This document shows, one piece after another, positions 38,876-48,790 of a DNA stretch of 64,000 bases. Source of the stretch: Chelydra serpentina. Taxonomy: Eukaryota > Chordata > Testudines > Chelydridae. Numbering within the stretch: position 1 is the stretch's first letter; every line of letters begins with the position of its first letter. Under the pieces are notes generated by a model. That model was not told the origin of the DNA. It made no database searches and was given only the letters and a program-made list of their open reading frames with translations. The translations under genes were made by a program, and so were the position numbers. The stretch spans positions 52,820,501-52,884,500 of the forward strand of contig JBAIAC010000006.1 of the NCBI GenBank assembly GCA_037349315.1. The letters are read 5' to 3'.

Positions 38876-40364
38876 CCTGATACAGCTCCCATTGAAATCC
38901 ATGGGAGTTTTGCCATTGGCTCCAATAGAAGCAGTAGCAAGCCCTAAGAGACAAGTACAAGCAAATGCAAGACAGTTTCTTGGTCTTCAGGCTCCTGGCA
39001 CGTTCCCAGTATAGTCTTGGTCCAGCAAATGTTTGTACTTCTGTTATAAATACAAACAATGGAAATTGAGTAAATAGTAATTAGAGATGCTGGGGGAGTG
39101 GGGAAGGGAAGGGGAATTAGATTAATGATATTTTAGTATGAATTCTGGTTTATTCTTCTAGGACGTTTCATGTTTGAGGAATACTGAGGAAACTGTGGTT
39201 GTACCACATATTTTACCTTGATATTTTTCATGTTGCTATGCTGGCAGTTGTGCTGAAAGGTTGCAATGAATTAATGCAGTTTTTGGACAGAAATTTAAGG
39301 CCGTGCTCTGATCTAAAACTGTTCTATGAGCGTCATACATGGGTGCTTAATTTTTCAGGTTGCTGTTCATTTTCCTCAGAGTAAATCACAAAACCAGTTT
39401 ATTGATGAAATAATTCTTTCAGTACTTTACCACTAGCTCTAATAATCACTACATGCTTTCTCACTCTTTGCTGATAACACCCTGGGTTCCCAATTAAGTC
39501 AAAGAAAGATAATATTTGATTGTATTGTGTGATCTTTATCAGATCTTTGTATAAAGGGGAGGCTTATTTTAAAGAAGTCAAAAATAAATTTCATATAATT
39601 ATACAAACAAGTGTCTCTGCTTTCAGTTGTTTGAGAAAATAATTGGTCTTTGAGACAGAGAAATGCCTGAAGACTCTGCTAAATAGGTTGCAGCTGAGCA
39701 TGCATCTTTGTTCAGTTTCTTGTTTTATATGAAATGATAGGCACAGTGTGATGTTAGCCACTGAGTTTGATGTATAATGTATAAGGATGTCACTGAGAGC
39801 ATGGTTTCATGGGATATGAGACCACTTGTTGAAAGGAATCAGATTCATGCTTTATTATTGCTTTTAACAGGAAGGAAAATGTCAAAGTAGCAGAACTCTG
39901 GCTGCTATAAGATATTAACAATACATTGTACAATCTGTTGTACATTTCACAATAAAGTTAAACTTCTCTATATGTCAATCATGCAACTACAGTGCAGTGT
40001 GTTTTAAGTGCTAAGTGGAGTATTTTCATGAGTCTCAAGAGCAAGTTTCAGGTTTTGAACTCCATACTCTTATTTAATGATCCATTAGTCGCCTTCCTTC
40101 TTTTTCATAGCCTCCCTCGCCTTTCACCTCAAAAGTAGTGTCAAAGAAAAGTCTGCAGGGAATCAGTGCTGTAGTCAACAATAAAATAGTATAATTGTCA
40201 TTGGACAATGCTGTTGAAATGTCTGCTCAGAGAAGTACAGTCCAGATAAAGAACCCATGGTAGCAGTTCCAACATGATGGCATTCTACCTATGTTTGACT
40301 GTGTGTCTTAATAAATAAATATTAATCCCAGTTAAATTATTATTCATGCATTATCTGGAAGGAA
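38876..40364. other. Mostly unique AT-rich sequence
   Basis: A short palindromic remnant with CCCATTGAAATCCATGGGAG lies at 38876-38945. Nothing coding. Confidence 0.45.
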
Positions 40365-40600
40365 GAATGTTCTTGTGATTAAGACACAGGGCTAGAAGTC
40401 AAGAAAACTGATTGGTTCTATAGATATCTGTGCCACAATCTTCTGTGTCACCTTGAGCAAGTACTTTAACTATTCCATGCCTCGGTTTCCTCATCTGTAA
40501 AATGGATCTATGGCTACCTACTTATTTCACAGAGTGGCGGACTTAATCAATTACTCTCTGCAAGGCATGCCATTTCCAACCACCTTGGCGGATAATGGTT
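40365..40600 (+). repeat. MIR-type SINE
   Basis: GATTAAGACACAGGGCTAGAAG, CACCTTGAGCAAGTACTTTA, and CCTCGGTTTCCTCATCTGTAAAATGG-type text follow the MIR head-core-3' order. One of the better preserved MIR copies here. Confidence 0.8.
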
Positions 40601-40913
40601 GATGTTGTACATGTTCCTTTTATTCAGAGTGCCCAGCAACTAATCCTGTCATTCCAAAACTAAACTGGTTATGACAGAAAATGTTAAAGTATAACTAATT
40701 TATGAATATTTTGTTTCCATAGCTGGAATTCTTCCTTTCTCTTTATTTATTACTATGTATTTCTAAAATTTTTGAGGTTGTTAGTATGGACTTTTCCTTT
40801 TTCCTCGTCAAGTGTTACATATGCATACTCCGCTATGGGAGAATTGATTATAGTGACCCTCAGAACCATGGTGTCTATGAAGGTTACTATAGTCTTATTT
40901 TTTAACAGGTATA
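40601..40913. other. Unique sequence
   Basis: Nothing recognised before the CR1 3' end. Confidence 0.45.
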
Positions 40914-42535
40914 GAATCATAGAATATCAGGGTTGGAAGGGACCTCAAGAGGTCATCTAGTCCAACCCCTTGCTCAAAGCAGGACCAATCCCCAACTAAG
41001 TCATCCCAGCCAGGGCTTTGTCAAGCCTGACCTTAAAAACCTCTAAGGAAGGAGATTCCACCACCTCCTTAGGTAACCCGTTCCAGTGCTTCACCACCCT
41101 CCTAGTGAAAAAGTTTTTCCTAATATCCAACCTAAACCTCCCCCACTGCAACTTGAGGCCATTACTCCTTGTTCTGTCATCTGTTACCACTGAGAACAGT
41201 CTAGATCCATCCTCTTTGGAACCCCCTTTCAGGTAGTTGAAAGCAGTTGTCAAATCCCCCCTCGTTCTTCTCTTCTGCAGACTAAACAATCCCAGTTCCC
41301 TCAGCCTCTCCTCATAAATCATGTGCTCCAGCCCCCTACTCATTTTTGTTGCCCTCCGCTGGACTCTTTCCAATTTTTCCACATCCTCCTTGTAGTGTGG
41401 GGCCCAAAACTGGAAACAGTACTCCAAATGAGGCCTCACCAGTGCCGAATAGAGGGGAATGATCACATCCCTTGATCTGCTAGCAGTTCCCCTACTTATA
41501 CAACCCAAAATGCTGTTAGCCTTCTTGGCAACAAGGGCACATTGTTGATTCATATCCAGCTTCTCATCCACTGTAACACCTAGGTCCTTTTCTGCAGAAC
41601 TGCTGCTTAGCCAGTCGGTCCACAACCTGTAGTGGTGCATGGGATTCTTCCTTTCTAAGTGCAGGACTCTGCACTTGTCCTTGTTGAACCTCATCAGATT
41701 TCTTTTGGCCCAATCCTCTAATTTGTCTAGGTCCCTCTGTATCCTATCCCTACTCTCCAGAGTATCTACCACTCCACCCAGTTTAGTGTCATCTGCAAAC
41801 TTGCTGAGGATGCAGTCCACGCCATACTCCAGATCATTAATGAAGATATTGAACAAAACTGGTTCTAGGACCAATCCTTGGGGCACTCCGCTTGATACAA
41901 GCTGCCAAATAGACATGGAACCATTGATCACTACCCGTTTAGCCCGACTACCTAGCCAGCTTTCTATCCACCTTATAGTCCATTCATCCAGCCCACACTT
42001 CTTTAACTTGCTGGCAAGAATACTGTGGGAGACCGTATCAAAAGCTTTGCTAAAGTCAAGGAATAACACGTCCACTGCTTTGCCCTCATCCACAGAGCCA
42101 GTTATGTTGTCATAGAAGGCAATTAGGTTAGTTAGGCATGACTTGCCCTTGGTGAATCCATGTTGACTGTTCCTGATCATTTTCCTCTCCTTTAAGTGGT
42201 TCAGAATTGATTCCTTGAGGACCTGTTCCACGATTTTTCCAGGGACTGAAGTGAGGCTGACTGGCCCTTAGTTCCCCAGATCCTCCTTCTTCCCTTTTTT
42301 AAAGATGGGCACTACATTAGCCCTTTTCCAGTCATCCGGGACCTCCCACCGATCCCCATGAGTTTTCAAAAATAATGGCCAATGGCTCTGCAATCACATC
42401 GGCCAACTCCTTTAGTACCCTCGGATGCAGTGCATCCAGCTCCATGGACTTGTGCTCGTCCAGCTTTTCTAAATAGTCCTGTACCACTTCTTTCTCCACA
42501 GAGGGCTGGTCACCTCCTCCCCATACTGTATCCTT
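40914..42535 (-). mobile_element. CR1 LINE, 5' truncated, best-preserved copy
   Basis: Read on the minus strand, it runs from partial ORF2 to the typical 3' end (GGTCCCTTCCAACCCTGAT, then ATTCTATGATTCTATA). The 3' untranslated part is only about 80 bp. The upstream region 42232-42535 still encodes WEVPDDWKRANVVPIFKKG but has TAA where the usual Tyr of the NYRPVS box sits (about 42270), and a frameshift at about 42360 before VLKELADVIAEPLA. About 1.6 kb of a 4-5 kb family-typical element remains. Confidence 0.9.
40996..42231 (-). pseudogene. CR1 ORF2 fragment: reverse transcriptase, 411 open codons
   Basis: In CR1 LINEs this protein carries an endonuclease followed by reverse transcriptase that copies the element RNA at the target site. 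This piece begins inside the reverse transcriptase. Visible are [11 protein letters not shown] (residues 57-67, first catalytic Asp at 59), SSGVPQG (113-119), the catalytic box FADDTKLGG (145-153, Asp pair 147-148), [13 protein letters not shown] (213-225), then the C-terminal [13 protein letters not shown] and [16 protein letters not shown], ending at the normal C-terminus LDKALAGMT. No stop interrupts 411 codons, but the endonuclease and reverse-transcriptase N-terminus are missing or broken, and the Met start is internal. It is a remnant, not a working gene. Confidence 0.9.
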
Positions 42536-42973
42536 AATAGTTTTTTGTTTAATCTATTTAAAGCATCACATCATGATAGTTCTTGGCCTCAGAGTTTAAT
42601 TTTTATAGTACTGCTGAAGCTGATGGCATGCTGGCACTGGTTCTGCCTTTTCAGACCCTTATTCCACCACAGCATTATTATACAATTTTCAGGATATCAT
42701 TTTGGATGCTGAGATGAGCTTTTTGTTGTATTAGAAAAGAAAATTGACCAGTCAAAGTCCAAATTGTACTCTTGCTTACACTCAGTATTTATGAACTCAG
42801 TGGAGTTACTCTAGTGTCAATGAAAGCAAAGTTTAACTTGTTCTCATGGCATAATCAGAAAATTGTATCCCATTTATAAAAAGCTTTAAGTAGCTGAACC
42901 ATACTTCTTATAATTACACATTACAAAATTTCATTCCTCACAAAGAATTTCAAGCAATCCTGAAGAATACCTT
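42536..42973. other. Unique AT-rich sequence
   Basis: Nothing coding. A weak palindromic remnant (CTCAGTGGAGTTACTC) lies near 42797. Confidence 0.4.
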
Positions 42974-44151
42974 TGTGACGGTGTCCCCAATGAAACTTTA
43001 TGGGGAGATGCTTATAAATGTATATATGATGTAACTGGAATATGTTTTATGCTACATGTGCCATGTAACATATCTCTGTAAAAGTTATGATCTACGAATC
43101 TCTTCCTCCTGTTTGTATGCATGTATCATTGTTGTAGTTGAAGTTATGAATATTGGTTTTATATTTGCTGGTTTTATACATAGCCTTGGTAAGAGCCTGG
43201 GATCATGTCTGGAGAAAAGAATGTGCAAGTTAAGTGCAAGCACTTAAAAGACAAAAGAAGTGGCAGACCCCAATCCACTTGGCCAGGAATGTGACTGGCT
43301 GGGCTGGTTATTGAGATGGATATGTGACTTGCCCATGTGATCCCAAAACTCCAGGGTAACATGATGCTACACAGGGAATGGGGAGGAGTATCCATCCAGG
43401 GGAGAAAGTCTATTTAAATTCCTGGGAGACCCCTCCATGTTGTCTTCAGCTGGCTAAAGAGAGAGGCTCTTCACCCCCCAAGGACATACCTGAAAGAGAC
43501 TGAACAATGGACAAAGACAATAGGGGGTGTGAGTGATTGCTGGACCCAGGCCAGGAGTTCTACAGCCTGTAAAAGAAAGAGACTGGAATTGGTGAGGTTT
43601 TTATCTGTGTTGAGTTTGATTAGACCTAGACGTGCGTGTTTTTATTTTATTTTACTTAGTAATTCACTTTGTTCTGTCTGTTGCTACTTGGAATCACTTA
43701 AATCCTACTTTCTGTACTTATTAAAATCACTTTTTTTACTTATTAAGTTACCTGGAGTATGTGTTAGTACCTGGGGGGTGGGGGGGGGCGGGACAAACAG
43801 CTGTGCATATCTTTCTATCTTTGAAATAGAAGGCGAACTATTTATGAGTTTACCCTGTATAAGCTTTATACAGGGTAAAACGGATTTATTCAGGGTTTGA
43901 ACCCCTGGGAGTTGGGCACCTGGGTGTCAAAGGCAAGAGCACTTCCTGAGCTGCTTCCAGGCAAGCCTTCAGCTGTTAGTGGATGTGGTTCAGACCTGGG
44001 TCTGGGTTTGCAGCAGATCAGCGGAATCTGGCTCAAAACAGACAGGATTCTGGAGTCCCAAGCTGGAAAAGGCAGGAAAGCAGGGGCAGGAGTAGCCTTG
44101 GCACACCAGGTGGCAGCTCCAAGGTGGTTTCTGTGATACCAACCCGTCACA
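42974..44151. mobile_element. Solo LTR, 1178 bp, with perfect 5-bp target duplication
   Basis: The element begins TGTGACGG and ends CCGTCACA, a perfect 8-bp inverted repeat with TG...CA ends. ACCTT flanks it on both sides (42969-42973 and 44152-44156). A TATA-like TCTATTTAAATTCC lies near 43410 and an ATTAAAATCA motif near 43720. The open frames inside (123 codons at 43529-43900 and 108 on the minus strand) show no retroviral motif. A 5-bp duplication suits endogenous-retrovirus-type integration, but no internal region remains to confirm the class. Its terminal TGTGAC resembles that of the LTR at 6896. Confidence 0.8.
43849..43881. other. Strong hairpin inside the LTR
   Basis: TTTACCCTGTATAA and TTATACAGGGTAAA form a perfect 14-bp stem with a GCT loop. 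It follows a G-rich tract. Its role, if any (RNA 3'-end or regulatory structure), is unknown. Confidence 0.8.
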
Positions 44152-44314
44152 ACCTTCACACACCTGGATTTACTTAAGCTTTTCAAATTGTCCTCACTGA
44201 AATTAAAGAGGCTCACTTGTGGAGGCCTACATAACTGGAGCTTTTGAAATTAAGAGAACTTCTGTGGGAATTTGAAGTGTGTGTGAATAGAGTACAACAT
44301 TAGGTGGAATAAAT

Positions 44315-44528
44315 GACAGGTTTCAGAGTAGCAGCGTGTTAGTCTGTATCCATAAAAAGAACAGGATTACTCGGATACATAGAATGGAACACACAGAAGC
44401 TTGTATATACATCTTGCTTCTGTGTGTTCCATTCTATGCATCTGATGAAGTGGACTATAGCCTACGAACACTTATGCTGAAATAAATTTGTTAGTCTCTA
44501 AAGTGCCACAAGTACTCCTGTTCTTTTT
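44315..44528. mobile_element. Foldback SINE-like retroposon with perfect 11-bp target duplication
   Basis: GTGGAATAAAT flanks both ends (44304-44314, 44529-44539). It starts GACAGGTTTCAGAGTAGCAG and ends CTCCTGTTCTTTTT, a T-run as at a polymerase III stop. The left text CCATAAAAAGAACAGGATTA is inverted near the right end. A perfect 23-bp stem (44378-44400 with 44416-44438) with a 15-base loop forms the core. The right half (GATGAAGTGGACTATAGCC, TAAATTTGTTAGTCTCTAAAG) is the longer arm. The arm sequence recurs in inverted orientation at 45905-45985. Confidence 0.75.
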
Positions 44529-44539
44529 GTGGAATAAAT

Positions 44540-45892
44540 AATCCAGATTTCAGCAGTCAAAAGGGATGGGGAAAGGGTTTTATTGCTATCATCATTAAAT
44601 TCAACAAAATAATAGGATGAACTATTTGGATTTATTGCTCTAACTAGATATGGTATAGTGTAGGTGTAGATCAATTCAGCATGATCGTACATATCTAGTG
44701 CTTTTTTATTTTTCAAACCAAACTAATCGTAAATTTTGAATTGAATGTATGGATGCTGTATTCATGGAAACGTGTATTCTGTTCTTTCTATACTGTGTAG
44801 CAAATGCAACTTTAACCAGGGGATCATAGGGACTGTACTAGATGTGAGTTAGTTATTACACAGGAAAATATGACCAAGGAGTCAAATATAAGCCAGCATT
44901 TTTTAATGTTTCATGTTAAAAATAAAACAAGTGGGATAATGTAAGCTGAGGATCCAGAGACTATCAACAGTATATCAGTGTAACTAGTAAGAAAGGGGTA
45001 AGAGAAGAGATTATAGATAGATGGGGCTTAATGGGTATCGTAACTATTGAATGAAAACCAAAAGGGGCATTTGAGGCATGGCAACATACGAGTGAAATCA
45101 GATAATCCAGAGTAAGGCTGGGGAAAGGAAATAGAACTAACATAATAGCACTGCAGAAACAAGGGGGGGAAAGAGGAGGAGGAAAGAAGGGTTCACAAAA
45201 CCCTTTTTTTGGCCAGAACTGTGGAAAATGGAAGCACAAAGAATAGCTTTTGCTTAAGTGCAGTTTGTGATCTTCTGCCAGGATTAGTTCACTTTCAGTG
45301 ACAGTGGCTGAGAGAAAGTGACAGTTGAGGCTTAAGTGAGGAGATCTATAAGGCAGCACACTTTTCAAGCTGCAGCATGGCACTAGCCCAGGACTGGTAT
45401 CACAGGAAACATGAGTGTAAAACGGCACTGGCGGATACATTAACCACTGTCCTTTTTACTCCTTACCCTTGCCCCAACAAAAGGAAGTCAGATCATAAAA
45501 ACTGAGCAAAAACAATACCAGCAAAAGAAAACCCTGGTTGAGTTAGAAATAAAAACCAGCCACAAATTACAATAGTGTGTGTGTGTGTGTGTAATAAAAC
45601 ATAAACTTTTCTCAAATGCCAAGCTACCCAGCATTTTCTGCATAGTTGTCGCTCTGCTTCATCCTTAACACATCAAAAGAAAGCACCAAATTAAACAGAA
45701 CTTCTTAAGAGAAAGCATCTGACAGATTTAGATAAAAGCCTCTTCAAAGAAGAATCCTATTTAACCCCTTCCTTGCTGTCTCATTTTCCTGCAGTAGTAC
45801 TCTGAGGAATGCCCACTCAGTGAGAATATGCTGATCCGTGTACCATGGGCTGATGGCATTTGTTGTATATACAGTAAATGGTTATAACAACG
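44540..45892. other. Unique sequence with a short (TG)n
   Basis: A TG array of about 18 bp lies at 45575-45592. A 158-codon minus-strand frame (45440-44964) is rich in Ser, Pro, Leu and Phe from a purine-rich plus strand and shows no motif. I do not call it a gene. Confidence 0.45.
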
Positions 45893-46450
45893 AGAAGTCC
45901 TTGTGGCACCTTAAAGACTAACAAATCTATTTGGGCATAAGCTTTTGTGGGCTAAAACCCACTTCATCAGATGCATGCAGTGAAAAATACAGTAAGCAGT
46001 ATAACTATTACAGCATCTGAAAAGATGGGTGTTGCCTTACCAAGTGAGGGAGGGGTGTCAATGCTAACAAGACCAATTCAATTAAGGTGGAAGTGGCCTA
46101 TTCTCAACAGTTGACAAGAAGGGGTGAATATCAAGAGAGGGAAAAGTATTTTTGTAGTGCTAACAAGGCCAATACAATCAAGGTGGACGTCGCCCATTTC
46201 CAACAATTGACAAAGAGGTGTGAGTATCAGCAGAGGCAAAATTACTTTTTGTAGGGATCCATCCACTCCCAGTCTTTATTCAGGCTATTTTGATGGTGTC
46301 CAGTTTGCAAATTAATTCCAGTTCAGCAGTTTCTCGCTGAAGTCTGTTTTTGATGTTTTTTGTTGAAGAATTGCCACTTTTAAGTGTGGTTGTATAATCC
46401 ATCTGTGAAGTGGTTAGGATTGGTTCTCCATTTTGAGCAGTATGAATAAT
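45893..46450. repeat. Unclassified repeat with SINE-like arm and internal tandem duplication
   Basis: 45905-45985 (CCTTGTGGCACCTTAAAGAC, then AAAACCCACTTCATCAGATG) is the same arm sequence as in the element at 44315-44528, inverted. Beyond it, two units of about 100 bp lie in tandem at about 46057-46156 and 46157-46256, sharing GCTAACAAG.CCAAT, CAATTGACAA/CAGTTGACAA and the TTTTTGTAG end. The minus-strand 62-codon frame across both units repeats the pattern LLILTPLCQLL / LLIFTPSCQLL. I cannot name the family. Confidence 0.55.
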
Positions 46451-46842
46451 TGCCCTCTGAGTAACTGATATTCAGGTGTTTCTCTGAGTGATATCAAGGA
46501 AAAGGATTTGTATGCTATTTTAGGTTTATTGTTATCAAACTGTTTCTTGATTTTCATTCCCTTCTCCCGCCCCCCCAGTCTTATATAAACAAACATGGCT
46601 CTATTTGCCTTACCCAGGTGACTATGCTCAGACTGAACCCAATGTTTGGCACTTGCTTGCTTCTCTGAACCAACTCTTTTATTCCTCTTCTTCTGCCAGC
46701 TGTCTGGAACTGTGTTTCCTGCCTTAAGGAGAGGATCTAGATGCACAGGATAATTTAGTGAACAAGACCACAAGGCTGGTTTCACAAATGAGTATGGAGC
46801 CAGGGGCATCAGGAGAGCTTCTGCTTACTGCCATTTTTAGTG
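46451..46842. other. Unique sequence
   Basis: A 131-codon minus-strand frame (46809-46414) has no motif; it overlaps the end of the repeat above and is treated as chance. Confidence 0.4.
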
Positions 46843-47070
46843 AGCTAGCGTGGGTACATCTACACAAGCTACAGATCACACTCGTGGCTGCAGTGTAGAC
46901 ATAGCTTTATTCTGTGTGTAGCCTTGGGCAAGTCACTTAATTTCTCCACATCTCAGTTTCCTCATCTCTAAAACAGGATAAAGCGATGCCTCACAGGGGG
47001 ATTGGGTGAAGTAACGGCTGCAACGTATTTATAGAATTTAAAGATATGAAGCCTTTGATAAATGCTAAAT
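46843..47070 (+). repeat. Short palindromic element joined to a MIR fragment
   Basis: 46843-46910 runs from GGTACATCTACACAAGC to TGCAGTGTAGACATAGC. 46915-47070 carries GCCTTGGGCAAGTCACTTAA and CTCAGTTTCCTCATCTC, the MIR core and 3' part. Confidence 0.65.
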
Positions 47071-47269
47071 ATTATTTCAGACATTTTTATAGCAGGTATT
47101 CCCAGAAGAACAATGAAAATGTCATGTTTTCAACATGACTTCCACATGCTGTCTATGTACCTCTTTTATAGACATACTGAAATCAAGGTTTCTTCATAGC
47201 TGCCAACATGTCGGCACACCCTCACCTGTCATCCATTTTTGCTATGTGGTTAAATCAAATGAAAGTGAA
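47071..47269. other. Unique spacer
   Basis: No feature recognised. Confidence 0.4.
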
Positions 47270-47660
47270 GGGAAAACTCTAGACTAGAGCTGAGGCAATA
47301 ACTGATTGATTGATTGATTTTTTTTTGTTGGTTTGCAGGCCAAAATAAAACAAACAAACAAAAATCAGGTTGAACAAAACATTGTCTTCTACCTAAAATA
47401 ATTCCGTGTTTTGTTTCATTGTGTGATGGTTTGCTTTTTAAAAAAAAACAATAAACAAAGCTGGCTAAATTTCTAAATGAAACATTGTTTTGAAACAAAT
47501 TCAAGAGTGTCAAACAAACCATTTCAGCTTTTTATTCTCATTTTTTATGTAGCTGAAACTATTTGAGGAATTTGAATGCAATTCTCAAATAGTTTTGGTT
47601 GCCCCAAAACTGAATATTTCAGTGAAATTAGTGTTCAGCCAAAGAATTTCACCCAGCTCT
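47270..47660. repeat. AT-rich palindromic element with AGAGCTG ends
   Basis: ACTAGAGCTGAGGCAATAAC at the left is met by TTTCACCCAGCTCTG at the right. The interior alternates AAACAAA and TTTGTTT runs, typical of a decayed foldback element. The 90-codon minus-strand frame across it is low complexity. Confidence 0.45.
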
Positions 47661-48099
47661 GTTCCATATTTCATTTATGACAACCATATTTGATCTCAAG
47701 TTTGTTTTTCCATAAAGATTATGCACTAGTTCAACATTACTTCTCTGGCAGTTTTGCTGATGGCTTCTGTGTTTTGAAAGTATTGCTTAAGCATTTTCCC
47801 CCTTGATTTTGGCAGTTTGCAGTCCTACTGTCATTCTTCACTGCAGTGAGCAAATATGTAAGTGTTCTAATTGCCTAATTGAAACCAGCAAAAGATAGGA
47901 TAAGTTATAGAGGATAAAATGTAACAGTAAACTGAAGTTTAGAGCCTCATGAATTATTGTAGGTAATTTCTATTATTAGAAGTTTAATACACTTGCCAAC
48001 ATTCTAATTAGAGATTGGCTGGAGGAGTTTAGAAAGTCTGGTAGTTCTAAAATTGGGGGCTCAAGACTTAGATGGGTTCTTACTCAGTGGTTGGTGTCA
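47661..48099. other. Unique sequence
   Basis: Nothing recognised. Confidence 0.4.
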
Positions 48100-48480
48100 T
48101 GACCCTGCAGTTCTTGAACCTGGTTCTGCAGGGTTCCCAGTTGACTGTCACCACCCTGCTCCTACCCAGCAACTTGCTACTAAACAACTAAGTAGGAGAG
48201 ACCATGAAACCTGAAGTTACATCACGGAGGGCTTCCTTAGGTCTGACTGGAGGAACACCATGAGCTATGATTGGTTAGGGCTTCCTAAAGAGAGGCACAG
48301 GAAGTTGTCCACACAATGGGGTTCTACCTGGCTGCTATGTTGGACCCTCCCTTCTTGCCCGACTCCTGGTTCCTGCTTTCCTGACTCTTGCTTCTGGTGT
48401 CAGACTCCAACTCACACCCTTGGCTCAACTCTGACCCTTGGTTCCAGCCAGCCACCTACATCCCAGCCCTGATAGTTCAG
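48100..48480. repeat. Unclassified GC-richer repeat, possibly LTR-derived
   Basis: A composition step at both edges and repeated CCTGACTC/GACTCC/CTGACCC motifs resemble the complement of the sequence at 53651-53975 (GTCAGG, GAGTCAG). No clear termini. Confidence 0.3.
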
Positions 48481-48576
48481 TATAGTAAAACAATTCAAGG
48501 GACTATGTCCTGGAGGAGTATTGGTTTGGTAAAAGTTTCTCCTTATTTCAGAAGCTAATTTTGCTAATCTTTAGGC

Positions 48577-48790
48577 TTGTCCACACTATGGATGTTTACT
48601 GGGGGCGGGGCGGGAGACAGGACTCCTACAGGTTGTAACACCAGTTCAGTAGACCCGAGGATATCCTTATTGTAGATCAGACTCCTTTAGATAGACCCAG
48701 TGATTCAATTTAGACTAGTTTTCAGCAGGTTTAACTGGAACAATAAGTAAAATTGGATCAATTTGCCAGAGCCTGGTCTACAACAGTGGA
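48577..48790. repeat. Decayed palindromic element
   Basis: CTTGTCCACACTATGG at the left and GAGCCTGGTCTACA at the right are consistent with the GTCTACACT group. The interior is not coding. Confidence 0.4.

Noticed and set aside
41639..42115. 158-codon plus-strand frame
   Set aside because: It is antisense to the CR1 reverse-transcriptase frame.
44964..45440. 158-codon minus-strand frame as a gene
   Set aside because: Composition-driven Ser/Pro/Leu/Phe protein from a purine-rich tract, no motif, no signal of splicing.
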